A stretch of DNA of 33,823 nt from an uncultured Pseudacidovorax sp. (GCF_913773995.1 NZ_CAJYES010000080.1:1-33823), one strand, 5' to 3'. Positions 22,531 to 30,288 are shown, numbered from the stretch's first letter. Numbers and translations are program-made. The notes: generated by a model from the letters alone, not told the origin.

Positions 22531-22926
22531 ATGAACAAGACCCTGAACATCCTCTCGACCGGCCAGCACGAGGCCGACGTCGGCACCGGCCGCGTGCTGC
22601 AGCTGCCTAACGACGCCGATCCCCGGGAAGCCGATCTGGCCGGTGTGACGCGCATCGAGCTGCACTTTCCCAAGTTCACCGACGGCCGGGCCTACAGCCA
22701 GGCCTTCCTGCTGCGCCGTCGCCTGGGTTTCACCGGCGACATCCGCGCCACCGGCGACGTGCTGATCGACCAACTGGTGCAGATGCAGCGCACCGGCTTC
22801 ACCAGCGCCGTTCTCAAGGAAGGCAAGGACGTGGCCGAGGCCCAGCGCCAGTTCGAGCGCTTCGCCGACTTTTACCAGGGCGACGCGGTGCAGCCGGCGC
22901 CGCATTTCGTGCGCACCGAGGCCTGA
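22531..22926 (+). CDS. DUF934 protein linked to sulfite reduction
   Basis: This 131-residue soluble protein has no signal peptide. It belongs to DUF934 (COG3749), which regularly sits beside cysI/cysH in beta- and alphaproteobacteria and is thought to assist sulfite reduction; no biochemical role is established that I know of. Visible conserved stretches are FPKFTDGRAYSQAFLLRRRLGF and GDVLIDQ (residues ~50-87). There are no cysteines to bind a cluster. It starts 20 bases after cysI and is followed by a strong terminator, so cysI-DUF934 is a two-gene unit. Confidence 0.88.
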   Translation: MNKTLNILSTGQHEADVGTGRVLQLPNDADPREADLAGVTRIELHFPKFTDGRAYSQAFLLRRRLGFTGDIRATGDVLIDQLVQMQRTGFTSAVLKEGKDVAEAQRQFERFADFYQGDAVQPAPHFVRTEA

Positions 22927-22952
22927 TCCTCCGAGCTGCTGCGCGCTCGACG

Positions 22953-22990
22953 GCCGACCACCGCCTGCGGGTGCTGGTCGGCTTTTTCTT
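22953..22990 (+). terminator. Rho-independent terminator after the DUF934 gene
   Basis: A perfect 8-bp stem GCCGACCA / TGGTCGGC (14-base loop) is followed directly by TTTTTCTT. It ends the cysI-DUF934 transcript before the second cys promoter at 23090. Confidence 0.9.
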
Positions 22991-23089
22991 GCCCGCAATG
23001 GCCGATGCAGCCGTCCAGCGAGCCGAAGACGCCTTATCCAGGTCTCGCCGTCCATCGCGCGAGAACCCGCATCCACAGAGGTGAATATG

Positions 23090-23150
23090 CTTATCCGCAT
23101 AAAGCGCGAACAAAAAGATCGTTTGGTTTCATAAGGGCTCTCCCTAAAGT
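23090..23150 (+). promoter_or_regulatory. CysB-like operator and promoter of cysHDN (module copy 2)
   Basis: This block is colinear with 20618-20678: 50 of 61 bases are identical with no gaps. The dyad reads CTTATCCGCATAAA, one arm slightly degenerate. The promoter is TTTGGT (23122-23127), 17 bases, TAAAGT (23145-23150), with transcription expected about 50 bases before the cysH start. Confidence 0.75.
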
Positions 23151-23208
23151 TCGGTCCCAGGGCATTGCTGTCGTTGTCGGCGCCATGCCATTCGAAAGAG
23201 CCCGAGCC

Positions 23209-23862
23209 ATGAACGCCATTCCTTCCCAAGTCCAGAACTCCACCGCCTTCGACCTGACCGAGGTCAATGCCCGACTGGGCCGAAATGCGCAGGGCCTGGT
23301 GGACTGGGCCATCGGCCTGCACCGTCCGGCTATCGTCACCACCAACTTCCGTCCCTTCGAGGCCGTGATCCTGCACATGGTGACGCGCGCCCAGCCCGAC
23401 GTGCCGGTGGTGTGGATGGACAACGGCTACAACACCGAGGCCACCTACCGCTTCGCCGACGAGGTGACCCGGCAGCTCAAGCTGAACCTGAAGATCTACC
23501 TGCCGCTGCGCTCGCGCGCCCACCGCGAGGCTGTCGAAGGCCCGACGCCGGCACTGGACGACCCGCGCCATGCCGCCTTCACCGAAGAGGTCAAGCTGGA
23601 GCCCTTCACCCGCGCGCTGCGCGAGACGGCCCCGCAGGTCTGGTTCACCGCGCTGCGGGCGACCGACACGGCGGTGCGCGCCCAGATGGAACCGGTGAGC
23701 GTCAATCCCGATGGCCTGATCAAGGTGGCGCCCCTGCTGCACTGGAGCTCGAAGGACCTGCACGAGTACTGCCAGGCCCATGGCCTGCCCAACAACTTCG
23801 ACTACGTGGACCCGACCAAGGGCGAAGACAACCGCGAGTGCGGCCTGCACATCGCGCACTGA
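23209..23862 (+). CDS. cysH: Phosphoadenylyl-sulfate (PAPS) reductase family protein
   Basis: The protein has 217 residues. The C-terminal ECGLH motif carries the catalytic cysteine of the CysH family. The PP-loop ATPase-like fold is visible from TNFRPFEAVILHM through VVWMDNGYNTEATYRF. Only two cysteines exist (EYCQAHG and ECGLH), so it lacks the CC...CxxC set of [4Fe-4S] APS reductases and should use PAPS, with thioredoxin or glutaredoxin as donor. It is shorter than E. coli CysH, and the usual SGS and DTG motifs are altered (TNF, DNG), so it is a divergent branch. The start was set at 23209, where an AG-rich AAAGAG lies about 10 bases upstream; an in-frame ATG at 23185 is possible. The cysD gene follows after 43 bases. 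Confidence 0.88.
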   Translation: MNAIPSQVQNSTAFDLTEVNARLGRNAQGLVDWAIGLHRPAIVTTNFRPFEAVILHMVTRAQPDVPVVWMDNGYNTEATYRFADEVTRQLKLNLKIYLPLRSRAHREAVEGPTPALDDPRHAAFTEEVKLEPFTRALRETAPQVWFTALRATDTAVRAQMEPVSVNPDGLIKVAPLLHWSSKDLHEYCQAHGLPNNFDYVDPTKGEDNRECGLHIAH

Positions 23863-23905
23863 TCCAACCCGTCCACCCTCCGAATCCCTCTTGCCCCACA
23901 CGCCC

Positions 23906-24868
23906 ATGAACGCCCGCACCGACGCCGACCTGCTGCTGCCCGATGCCCTGGCTGCCTCCGCCACGGCCCGCCTGTCCAACGCCCACCTCGACGCGCTGGA
24001 GGAAGAAGCCATCTTCATCCTGCGCGAGGTGGCCGCGGCCTTCGAGCGGCCGGCGCTGCTGTTCTCGGGCGGCAAGGATTCGTTGGTGCTGCTCAAGTGC
24101 GCCGAGAAGGCCTTCGGCGCCGGCCGCCTGCCCTATCCGCTGCTGATGATCGACACCGGGCACAACTTCCCCGAGGTGACGGACTTCCGCGACCAGCGCG
24201 CCAAGGAACTGGGCGCGGAGCTGATCGTGCGCAGCGTCGAGGATTCGATGGCCCGCGGCACGGTGCGCCTGGCGCATCCCGGCGAGTCGCGCAACGTGCA
24301 CCAGTCGGTCACGCTGCTGGAGGCCATCGAGGAATTCCGCTTCGATGCGCTGATCGGCGGCGCTCGCCGCGACGAGGAGAAGGCCCGCGCCAAGGAACGC
24401 ATCTTTTCGCACCGAGACGCCTTCGGCCAATGGCAGCCCAAGGACCAGCGCCCTGAACTGTGGACGCTGTTCAACACGCGCCTGGCGCCGGGCGAGCATT
24501 TCCGCGTGTTCCCGATCAGCAACTGGACCGAGCTGGACGTGTGGCAGTACATCGAGCGCGAGCAGATCGAGCTGCCCTCGCTCTACTACACCCACAAGCG
24601 CGAAATCGTCGAGCGCCGCGGCCTGCTGGTGCCCGTGACCGAGTTGACGCCGGCACGCGACGGCGAGACCGTCGAGCTCCGCGACGTGCGCTTCCGCACC
24701 GTGGGCGACATCACCTGCACCTGCCCCGTGGCCAGCCTGGCCGCGGGCCCGGCCGACGTGGTGATCGAGACGCTGTCCGCCGAGGTCAGCGAGCGCGGCG
24801 CCACCCGCATGGACGACAAGACCTCCGACGCTTCCATGGAGAAGCGCAAGAAGGACGGGTACTTCTAA
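23906..24868 (+). CDS. cysD: Sulfate adenylyltransferase subunit 2
   Basis: The protein has 320 residues. With CysN it forms ATP sulfurylase (sulfate + ATP to APS + diphosphate). The PP-loop SGGKDS is at 54-59, and the family segments DTGHNFPEV, GGARRDEEKARAKER and the Arg/Lys-rich C-terminus ending KKDGYF are intact. The start at 23906 (MNARTDADLLLP) fits the family; sequence upstream in frame is the antisense-free tail of cysH in another frame. A 127-base spacer with an intergenic repeat separates it from cysN, whereas cysD and cysN are commonly almost adjacent. Confidence 0.96.
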   Translation: MNARTDADLLLPDALAASATARLSNAHLDALEEEAIFILREVAAAFERPALLFSGGKDSLVLLKCAEKAFGAGRLPYPLLMIDTGHNFPEVTDFRDQRAKELGAELIVRSVEDSMARGTVRLAHPGESRNVHQSVTLLEAIEEFRFDALIGGARRDEEKARAKERIFSHRDAFGQWQPKDQRPELWTLFNTRLAPGEHFRVFPISNWTELDVWQYIEREQIELPSLYYTHKREIVERRGLLVPVTELTPARDGETVELRDVRFRTVGDITCTCPVASLAAGPADVVIETLSAEVSERGATRMDDKTSDASMEKRKKDGYF

Positions 24869-24900
24869 CAGACCCCCGTTGCTTGCTCACTACGCGCAAG

Positions 24901-24960
24901 CCGCCTCCCCCCTCAAGGGGGCACACCCTGCGGCCTGGCAAAGCCCGTTCCGCGGGTGTT
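24901..24960 (-). repeat. GC-rich intergenic repeat, copy B, between cysD and cysN
   Basis: Read on the minus strand, this matches copy A at 1180-1260 (22 of 24 and 16 of 17 bases in the two conserved halves) but without copy A's 26-base insertion. It includes a CCCCCTCAAGGGGG palindrome that can form a strong hairpin in the cysD-cysN mRNA. It splits a gene pair whose products form one enzyme and could tune their ratio. Confidence 0.7.
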
Positions 24961-24995
24961 CCCGACCTGAACCGCGCCGCCCGCTTGAACCTCTT

Positions 24996-26327
24996 ATGAC
25001 TGCCATGACTTCCACAGACGATCTTCACACCGACAGCGCCGACACCGGCACCGCCCTGCGCTTCATCACCTGCGGCTCGGTGGATGACGGCAAGAGCACC
25101 CTCATCGGCCGCCTGCTGGTGGACAGCCGCGCCGTGCTGGCCGACCAGCTGGCCGGCGTGCAGCGCGGCGGCGAGACCGACCTGGCCCTGCTGACCGACG
25201 GCCTCTCGGCCGAGCGCGAGCAGGGCATCACCATCGACGTTGCCTACCGCTATTTCTCCACCGCCAAGCGCAAGTTCATCATCGGCGACGCGCCGGGGCA
25301 TGAGCAGTACACCCGCAACATGGTGACGGCCGCCTCCAGCGCCGATGCCGCCGTGGTGCTGGTCGACGCCACCAAGCTTCCCTGGGCGGCCGAGGTGGGT
25401 GACGGCGAGGTGGTGGTGCGCGAGCTCCTGCCGCAGACCCGCCGCCACATGCTGCTGGCCCATCTGCTGCGCGTGCAGTCCATTGTGGTCGCCATCAACA
25501 AGCTGGATGCCATCGACGATGCGGCGCTGGCCTTCGAGCGCATTGCCAGCGCCCTGAACGACTTCGCGGCCGCCGCCGGCGTGCGCGTGGCAGCCATCGT
25601 GCCGATCTCCGCGCTCAAGGGCTGGAACGTGACCGAGCCGCACCACGATGGCGCCGCCGGCTGGGCGGGCTACGAAGGCCCGAGTCTGCTCGAGCTGCTG
25701 GAAGCGCTGCCCGTGACCGCTACCGAGACGCAGCAGCCCTTCACCTTCCCGGTGCAGTGGGTGGAGAAGTTCTCGTCGTCGGCCGACACCAGCCAGGGCC
25801 GCCGCATCTTTTGGGGCCGCGTCGGCGGCGGCCAGGTGGTGCCCGGCCAGCGCGTGACCGTGCTGCCCAGCGGCCAGACCGCGACCGTAGCCCGCGTGCT
25901 CGACCATGTGCGCCGGGAGCACGGCGTGGCCGCCGGCCACAGCGCCGGCATCGTGCTGGACCGCGAGGTCGACGTCTCCCGCGGCGACTGGCTGCTGGAG
26001 CCCGGTGCCTTCGAGCCGACGCGCGAGATCACCGCCACGGTTGCCTGGCTGGACGACGAGCCCCTGGTTCCGGGCCGCGTCTACTGGGCGCTGCAGGGCC
26101 ACCGCTGGGTCAAGGCCAAGGTGCAGAAGATCGTGGACCGGCTGAACATCGCCACGCTGGATGCCGAGGCCGCCACCCAACTTGACGCTAATGCCATCGG
26201 CCAGGTCGTGCTGGCCCTGCAGCAACCGCTGGCCGTGCAGCCCTTCACCGCCTCGCGCACGCTGGGCTCGCTTGTGCTGGTCGACACGGCATCGCACCGC
26301 ACCTGCGCCGCCGTGCTGGTGCGCTGA
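24996..26327 (+). CDS. cysN: Sulfate adenylyltransferase subunit 1 (GTPase)
   Basis: The protein has 443 residues. It is an EF-Tu-like GTPase that drives ATP sulfurylase with CysD. The P-loop GSVDDGKST is at 27-35. The segments GITIDVAYRYF, DAPGHEQYTRNM and NKLD are all intact, followed by two beta-barrel domains. It stops without an APS-kinase (CysC) domain, so it is not a CysNC fusion. I chose the ATG at 24996; another in-frame ATG at 25005 is equally possible. The frame stays open upstream through the intergenic repeat, but that part is not CysN-like. Confidence 0.95.
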   Translation: MTAMTSTDDLHTDSADTGTALRFITCGSVDDGKSTLIGRLLVDSRAVLADQLAGVQRGGETDLALLTDGLSAEREQGITIDVAYRYFSTAKRKFIIGDAPGHEQYTRNMVTAASSADAAVVLVDATKLPWAAEVGDGEVVVRELLPQTRRHMLLAHLLRVQSIVVAINKLDAIDDAALAFERIASALNDFAAAAGVRVAAIVPISALKGWNVTEPHHDGAAGWAGYEGPSLLELLEALPVTATETQQPFTFPVQWVEKFSSSADTSQGRRIFWGRVGGGQVVPGQRVTVLPSGQTATVARVLDHVRREHGVAAGHSAGIVLDREVDVSRGDWLLEPGAFEPTREITATVAWLDDEPLVPGRVYWALQGHRWVKAKVQKIVDRLNIATLDAEAATQLDANAIGQVVLALQQPLAVQPFTASRTLGSLVLVDTASHRTCAAVLVR

Positions 26328-26400
26328 CCGGCCGCGCCCGGCACTCGCGCCGGGCACGTCGCGCACCTTCAAATCCTTTCTGGCGCCGTTGCCAGTGTTG

Positions 26401-26436
26401 CCCATGCCCGCCGAGGCATGGGCCGCCCTTTACAAT
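26401..26436 (+). promoter_or_regulatory. Hairpin and -10 element before the ferredoxin gene
   Basis: A perfect 8-bp inverted repeat CCCATGCC / GGCATGGG (26401-26422) is followed by TACAAT at 26431-26436, a good -10 hexamer 38 bases before the ferredoxin start. No matching -35 is present at 16-18 bases; the dyad occupies that position, so it may be an activator site or the end of the cysN transcript. Confidence 0.45.
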
Positions 26437-26474
26437 CTCGGGTTTTTCCCGACTCCTTCACCAGCCATCCAGCC

Positions 26475-26804
26475 ATGACCCACGTCGTTTCCGAGAACTG
26501 CATCCGCTGTAAGTACACCGATTGCGTCGACGTGTGTCCCGTGGACTGCTTCCGCGAAGGGCCGAACATGCTGGTGATCGACCCTGACGAGTGCATCGAT
26601 TGCGCCGTGTGCATTCCCGAATGCCCGGCCAACGCGATCTACGCCGAGGAAGACCTGCCGGCCGACCAGCTCGCCTTCATCAAGCTCAATGCCGAACTGG
26701 CCCGCGCCGACGGCTGGAAGAGCATCACCAAGCGCAAGGCCGCGCTGCCCGATGCCGACGAGTGGAAAGACAAGCCCAACAAACTGGCCGAACTGGTCAA
26801 GTAA
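26475..26804 (+). CDS. fdxA: Seven-iron ferredoxin
   Basis: The protein has 109 residues, matching the Azotobacter FdI/FdxA family. Cysteine spacing corresponds to one [3Fe-4S] cluster (Cys9, Cys17, Cys50) and one [4Fe-4S] cluster (Cys21, Cys40, Cys43, Cys46), with extra Cys12 and Cys25 as in that family. The C-terminal ~50 residues are the long FdxA tail ending [10 protein letters not shown]. It is a low-potential cytoplasmic electron carrier. A ferredoxin-NADP reductase gene begins 18 bases later, so the two are probably one transcript. Electron supply to the upstream sulfite reductase is plausible but unproven. Confidence 0.95.
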   Translation: MTHVVSENCIRCKYTDCVDVCPVDCFREGPNMLVIDPDECIDCAVCIPECPANAIYAEEDLPADQLAFIKLNAELARADGWKSITKRKAALPDADEWKDKPNKLAELVK

Positions 26805-26822
26805 GCCCGGCAGATTGAGCGC

Positions 26823-27872
26823 GTGACCGGCCAGGCCCCGTCCTCGCACCTGGACACCGGCGCCCTCATCATCGGCGCTGGCCCGGCCGGCCTGTTCCAG
26901 GCCTTCCAGCTGGGCCTGCTCGAAATTCCCTGCCGCATCGTCGATGCCCTGCCCCACGCGGGCGGCCAGTGCGTCGAGCTCTACGGCCACAAACCCATCT
27001 ACGACATTCCCGGCACGCCCGTGACCACGGGTGCAGGTCTGGCCGAGTCGCTGCTGGCGCAGATCGCGCCGTTCGACGTGCCGATGCACCTCGGCGAGCA
27101 GGTGGCGACGTTGCAGCGCGAGCAACCGGGCCATGCCGATTCCCGTTGGCTGGCCACGACCTCGGCCGGTACCATCTTTCGCGCGCAGGCCGTCGTGATC
27201 GCGGCGGGCGTCGGTGCCTTCGTGCCCAAGAGGCTGGGCGTCGAAGGCGCCGAAGCCCACGAGGGCCTGAGCCTCTTCTACCACCCGTCCGATCTGTCGC
27301 GCTTCGCCGGCCAGTCGGTGGTCGTGCATGGCGGCGAGGAAGCGGCCGTGGAGGCGGCGCTGGGCCTCGTCGGCGTGGCACGCGAGGTGACCCTGCTGCA
27401 CCGCCGCGACGTCTTCCGCGCCGACGAGGCGCTGCTCGCTGCCCTGCGCGAGCGCATCGACCGGGGCGACATCCGTACCGCCGTCGGCCAGCCCAGCACC
27501 TTCGACGGCCGCTTGCTCACCATCGATACGCCCGATGGCGAAACGCGCGCATTGCCGCTCGATGCGCTGATCGTCTGCCAGGGCATCTCGCCCCGCCTCG
27601 GCCCCATCGCCGACTGGGGGCTGGAACTGGAACGCAAGCAGATTCCCGTCGACACCCAGCGCTTCCAGACCCGCGAAGCCGGCCTCTACGCCGTCGGCGA
27701 CATCAACACCTACCCGGGCAAGCGAAAGCTGATCGTCAGCGCCTTCCACGAGGCCACGCTCGCGGCGTGGGCGGTGGCCGAGCGGGTATTCGACGGCAAG
27801 GTGCCGCCGCTGCAGTACACCACCACCAGCACTCGCCTGCGAGAGTTGCTGGGCGCGGCGCCGCAGCCTTGA
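26823..27872 (+). CDS. Ferredoxin-NADP reductase, thioredoxin-reductase-like type
   Basis: The protein has 349 residues. Two nucleotide-binding sites are visible: FAD (GAGPAG at 18-23, GGQCVELYGHKPIYDIPG, and GDINTYPGK near the end) and NADP (HGGEEAAVEAALGLV, followed by LLHRRD). The CxxC disulfide of thioredoxin reductase is absent, which places it with the YumC/FNR2-type ferredoxin-NADP reductases. The C-terminal TTTSTRLRELLG matches that family. The start is a GTG at 26823, 18 bases after fdxA. It probably reduces the neighbouring ferredoxin with NADPH. Confidence 0.9.
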   Translation: MTGQAPSSHLDTGALIIGAGPAGLFQAFQLGLLEIPCRIVDALPHAGGQCVELYGHKPIYDIPGTPVTTGAGLAESLLAQIAPFDVPMHLGEQVATLQREQPGHADSRWLATTSAGTIFRAQAVVIAAGVGAFVPKRLGVEGAEAHEGLSLFYHPSDLSRFAGQSVVVHGGEEAAVEAALGLVGVAREVTLLHRRDVFRADEALLAALRERIDRGDIRTAVGQPSTFDGRLLTIDTPDGETRALPLDALIVCQGISPRLGPIADWGLELERKQIPVDTQRFQTREAGLYAVGDINTYPGKRKLIVSAFHEATLAAWAVAERVFDGKVPPLQYTTTSTRLRELLGAAPQP

Positions 27873-27913
27873 CGGGCGGCAAGCCGGGCCGCCCTCCCAC
27901 TCTTACAATCCGC

Positions 27914-28074
27914 GACTCGCTAGGGGTGCCGGGCTTCGCTGGAAGCCAGGCTGAGAAGACACCCTTTGAACCTGTTCGGCCGGCCCGACGCATCGTCCAA
28001 GGTGCAAAGGCCAGCCGGAGCCGCGAAGCGCCACAGGCGCTTCAGGCCTGAGGTAATCCTCGCGCAGGGAAGCA
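27914..28074 (+). promoter_or_regulatory. TPP riboswitch (THI element) with a ~74-base insertion
   Basis: Conserved TPP-aptamer parts are present in order: GGGGTGCC (27923-27930), GCTGAGAAGACACCC (27950-27964), TTTGAACCTG (27965-27974), then GAGGTAATCCTCGCGCAGGG (28050-28069) with AAGCAG. Normally the ACCTG and the GGTAAT parts are only a few bases apart. Here about 74 bases (27975-28048) intervene, including a perfect 8-bp hairpin GAAGCGCC/GGCGCTTC. The -10 hexamer TACAAT at 27904-27909 fits a transcript starting near 27915. The element precedes an HMP-type transporter gene, so thiamin diphosphate should switch it off. Confidence 0.9.
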
Positions 28075-28158
28075 GCTCCGGTGGCCCGCACGGGCCCGCG
28101 GAGGGCCGGATCGGCCCACGCAGTCGGCGGTGCTTCTCCTGCCCGACCGCTCCGGAGC
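28075..28158 (+). promoter_or_regulatory. Putative riboswitch expression platform hiding the cytX ribosome-binding site
   Basis: GCTCCGG (28075-28081), directly after the aptamer, is an exact complement of CCGGAGC (28152-28158). The latter contains the GGAG that lies 9 bases before the transporter ATG. Pairing would sequester the ribosome-binding site. There is no T-run, so control is more likely translational than by termination. Confidence 0.5.
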
Positions 28159-28166
28159 AACGACGC

Positions 28167-29498
28167 ATGGCCTTGAACGACGCATCCACCCCGCCCGCCA
28201 ACGAGGCGCTGACCCCGCTGCCCGACGCGCGCCGCGCCTTCCGCTGGCACGACCACCTGTCGCTGTGGTTCAGCCTGGGCGTGGGCCTGCTGGTGATGCA
28301 GGTGGGCGCCTTCCTGGTGCCGGCGGTGGGCACGCGCGATGCGGTGGTCGCCATCGTCATCGGCTCGCTGATCGGCGCCGGCCTGCTGGCCTGGACGGCG
28401 CGGCTGGGTTGCCAGACAGGACTCGCGAGCGCGGGCCTGATGCACTCGGCCTACGGCAGCGTGTTCGCACGGCTCCCGGTGGTGCTCAACATCGTCCAGC
28501 TGGTCGGCTGGACCACCTTCGAGCTGGTCATCATGCGCGAGGGCACCCAGGCGATCGCGAAGCAGGCTTTCGGCCTGTCGCTCGATTCCGTGGGCGGTGC
28601 GCTCGCTGCGACGCTGCTGTGGGGCGCCGTGCTGCTGGCGCTGCTGTCGGGCTCGATGGTGTCGCTGGTGCGGCGCTTCGTCAGCCGCTTCGGCCTGCCG
28701 CTGGTGGTGCTGTCGCTGATCTGGCTGACCTGGCAGTTCGCCGGCAAGCTGCAGGCGCAGGGCTTCGCGGCCTTCTGGCAGCGCCAGGGCGACGGCAGCA
28801 TGGGTCTGTTCAGCGCCATGGACCTGGTGATCGCCATGCCCGTCTCCTGGCTGCCGCTGGTGGCCGACTATGCGCGCCACGGACTGCGTGCCCGGCCCGG
28901 CCAGCCGGGCGGGGCCTTCACCGGCACCTGGGTCGGCTATGCGGTGGCCAACCTCTGGTGCTATGCGCTGGGCGTGATGGTGGCCAGCACGGTCGAGCCC
29001 GGCACCACGCTCGTGATGGCGCTCCTGCTGGCCCAGGGCGGGCTGGTTGCGCTGGGCCTGATCCTCATCGACGAGCTGGACAACGCCTATGGCGACGTGT
29101 ACTCAGGCTCGGTCTCCATGCACAGTCTGCGCCCGCGCTGGAGCGTGCGCCGCTGGGGCCTGCTGATCGCGCTGGTCTGCGTAGCCCTGGCGCTGGTGCT
29201 GCCCATGCATGCGCTGGAGCCCTTCCTGCTCATGCTCAGCTCGGTGTTCGTGCCGTTGTACGGCGTGATCCTGGGCCGGCTGGGTGGCGGCGGTGTGCCG
29301 CTGCCCGCAGGCCGCAAGGTCGACCTGAGCGCCGCCGCACTGTGGATTGCCGGCATCGCCGTCTACCACGGCTGCGCGGCCTGGGCGCCGCAGTGGGGCT
29401 CGGCCCTGCCGGCGCTGCTGCTGACCTTCGTGCTGGCCCGGCTGACGCGGCCTACAGCGGCAGGCGCACCGTCGGCTGCGGTGCAAAGCCATGGTTGA
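28167..29498 (+). CDS. cytX: NCS1-family hydroxymethylpyrimidine transporter
   Basis: The protein has 443 residues and about 12 transmembrane helices. It belongs to the NCS1 (cytosine/purine permease) family; the opening WHDHLSLWFSLGVGLLVMQVGAFLVP, GWTTFELVIM, and ADYARHG segments fit CytX, a predicted importer of the thiamin precursor hydroxymethylpyrimidine. The TPP riboswitch directly upstream supports a thiamin-related substrate over cytosine. The 3' end overlaps the 3' end of thiD on the opposite strand by 47 bases. ThiD is the kinase that would phosphorylate imported HMP, so the pair makes functional sense. Confidence 0.87.
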   Translation: MALNDASTPPANEALTPLPDARRAFRWHDHLSLWFSLGVGLLVMQVGAFLVPAVGTRDAVVAIVIGSLIGAGLLAWTARLGCQTGLASAGLMHSAYGSVFARLPVVLNIVQLVGWTTFELVIMREGTQAIAKQAFGLSLDSVGGALAATLLWGAVLLALLSGSMVSLVRRFVSRFGLPLVVLSLIWLTWQFAGKLQAQGFAAFWQRQGDGSMGLFSAMDLVIAMPVSWLPLVADYARHGLRARPGQPGGAFTGTWVGYAVANLWCYALGVMVASTVEPGTTLVMALLLAQGGLVALGLILIDELDNAYGDVYSGSVSMHSLRPRWSVRRWGLLIALVCVALALVLPMHALEPFLLMLSSVFVPLYGVILGRLGGGGVPLPAGRKVDLSAAALWIAGIAVYHGCAAWAPQWGSALPALLLTFVLARLTRPTAAGAPSAAVQSHG

Positions 29499-30288
29499 GC
29501 GGGCCGTGGCCTTCGCCCACCTTGACGGCCACGCCTGCCAGCATGGCGCCGCGCACGTAGTCGCGGGCCTGAGCCACGGCCTCGGGCAGCGGCTTGCCCA
29601 GTGCCAGGCCGCAGGCGATGGCCGAGGACAGCGTGCAGCCCGTGCCATGCAGGTTGCGGCTCTGGATGCGGGGCGCTGCGTAGCGGTGGCGCTCGCCGCA
29701 GGCCATGGCCAGCAGGTCGACGACCTCCTCGCCGGGCAGGTGTCCCCCCTTGAGCAGTACGCCCCGCGCGCCCTGCGCCAGCAGCTCGGCCGCAGCGCTT
29801 TCCAGCGCGTCGGCATCGGCAATCGGATGGCCCACCAGCAGCGCCGCCTCGTCCAGGTTGGGCGTGATCAGCACGGCGCGCGGGAAGAGTTCGGCCACCA
29901 ACCGGTCCACCGTCTCGGCGGCGATCAGCCGGTCGCCGCTGGTGGCGACCATCACCGGGTCCAGCACCACGTTCGGCAGGCGGTAATGGTCGATGGCCCA
30001 GGCCACCACCTCCACCACCTCGGGCGCATGCAGCATGCCCAGCTTGACGGCATCGACGCCGATGTCCTCGATCACGGCCTGGAGTTGGGCCTTGAGGAAG
30101 GCGGGCGGCACGGCATGGATGCCGCTCACGCCGCGGGTGTTCTGGGCCGTGAGGGCCGTGATGGCGCTCATGCCGTAGCAGCCCAGTGCGGTGAAGGTCT
30201 TGAGATCGGCCTGGATGCCGGCGCCACCGCCGCTGTCGGAGCCGGCGATGGTGAGCACGCGCGCATAGCGCTGGGTGGGAATGGTCAT
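29452..30288 (-). CDS. thiD: Hydroxymethylpyrimidine/phosphomethylpyrimidine kinase
   Basis: The protein has 278 residues. It phosphorylates HMP and HMP-phosphate to HMP diphosphate. The ribokinase-like motifs are present: GSDSGGGAGIQAD (16-28), the substrate-side ALTAQNT, DPVMVATSGD, TPNLDEA, and the anion-hole GTGC with Cys218 in LHGTGCTLSSAI. It is the only thi gene here on the minus strand: convergent on and overlapping cytX, and divergent from thiO with just 41 bases between the start codons. No riboswitch fits in that spacer. GATAAT, read on the minus strand at 30303-30298, lies only 9 bases before the ATG and would give a nearly leaderless mRNA if used. Confidence 0.96.
   Translation of the reverse strand: MTIPTQRYARVLTIAGSDSGGGAGIQADLKTFTALGCYGMSAITALTAQNTRGVSGIHAVPPAFLKAQLQAVIEDIGVDAVKLGMLHAPEVVEVVAWAIDHYRLPNVVLDPVMVATSGDRLIAAETVDRLVAELFPRAVLITPNLDEAALLVGHPIADADALESAAAELLAQGARGVLLKGGHLPGEEVVDLLAMACGERHRYAAPRIQSRNLHGTGCTLSSAIACGLALGKPLPEAVAQARDYVRGAMLAGVAVKVGEGHGPLNHGFAPQPTVRLPL

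Noticed and set aside
24879-24995. 39-residue N-terminal extension of CysN
   Set aside because: It is translated intergenic repeat, unlike any CysN, and has no ribosome-binding site.
27869-27909. TTGACG and TACAAT as a promoter pair for the riboswitch
   Set aside because: The spacing is 29 bases, too long for a sigma-70 promoter; only the TACAAT is kept as a probable -10.
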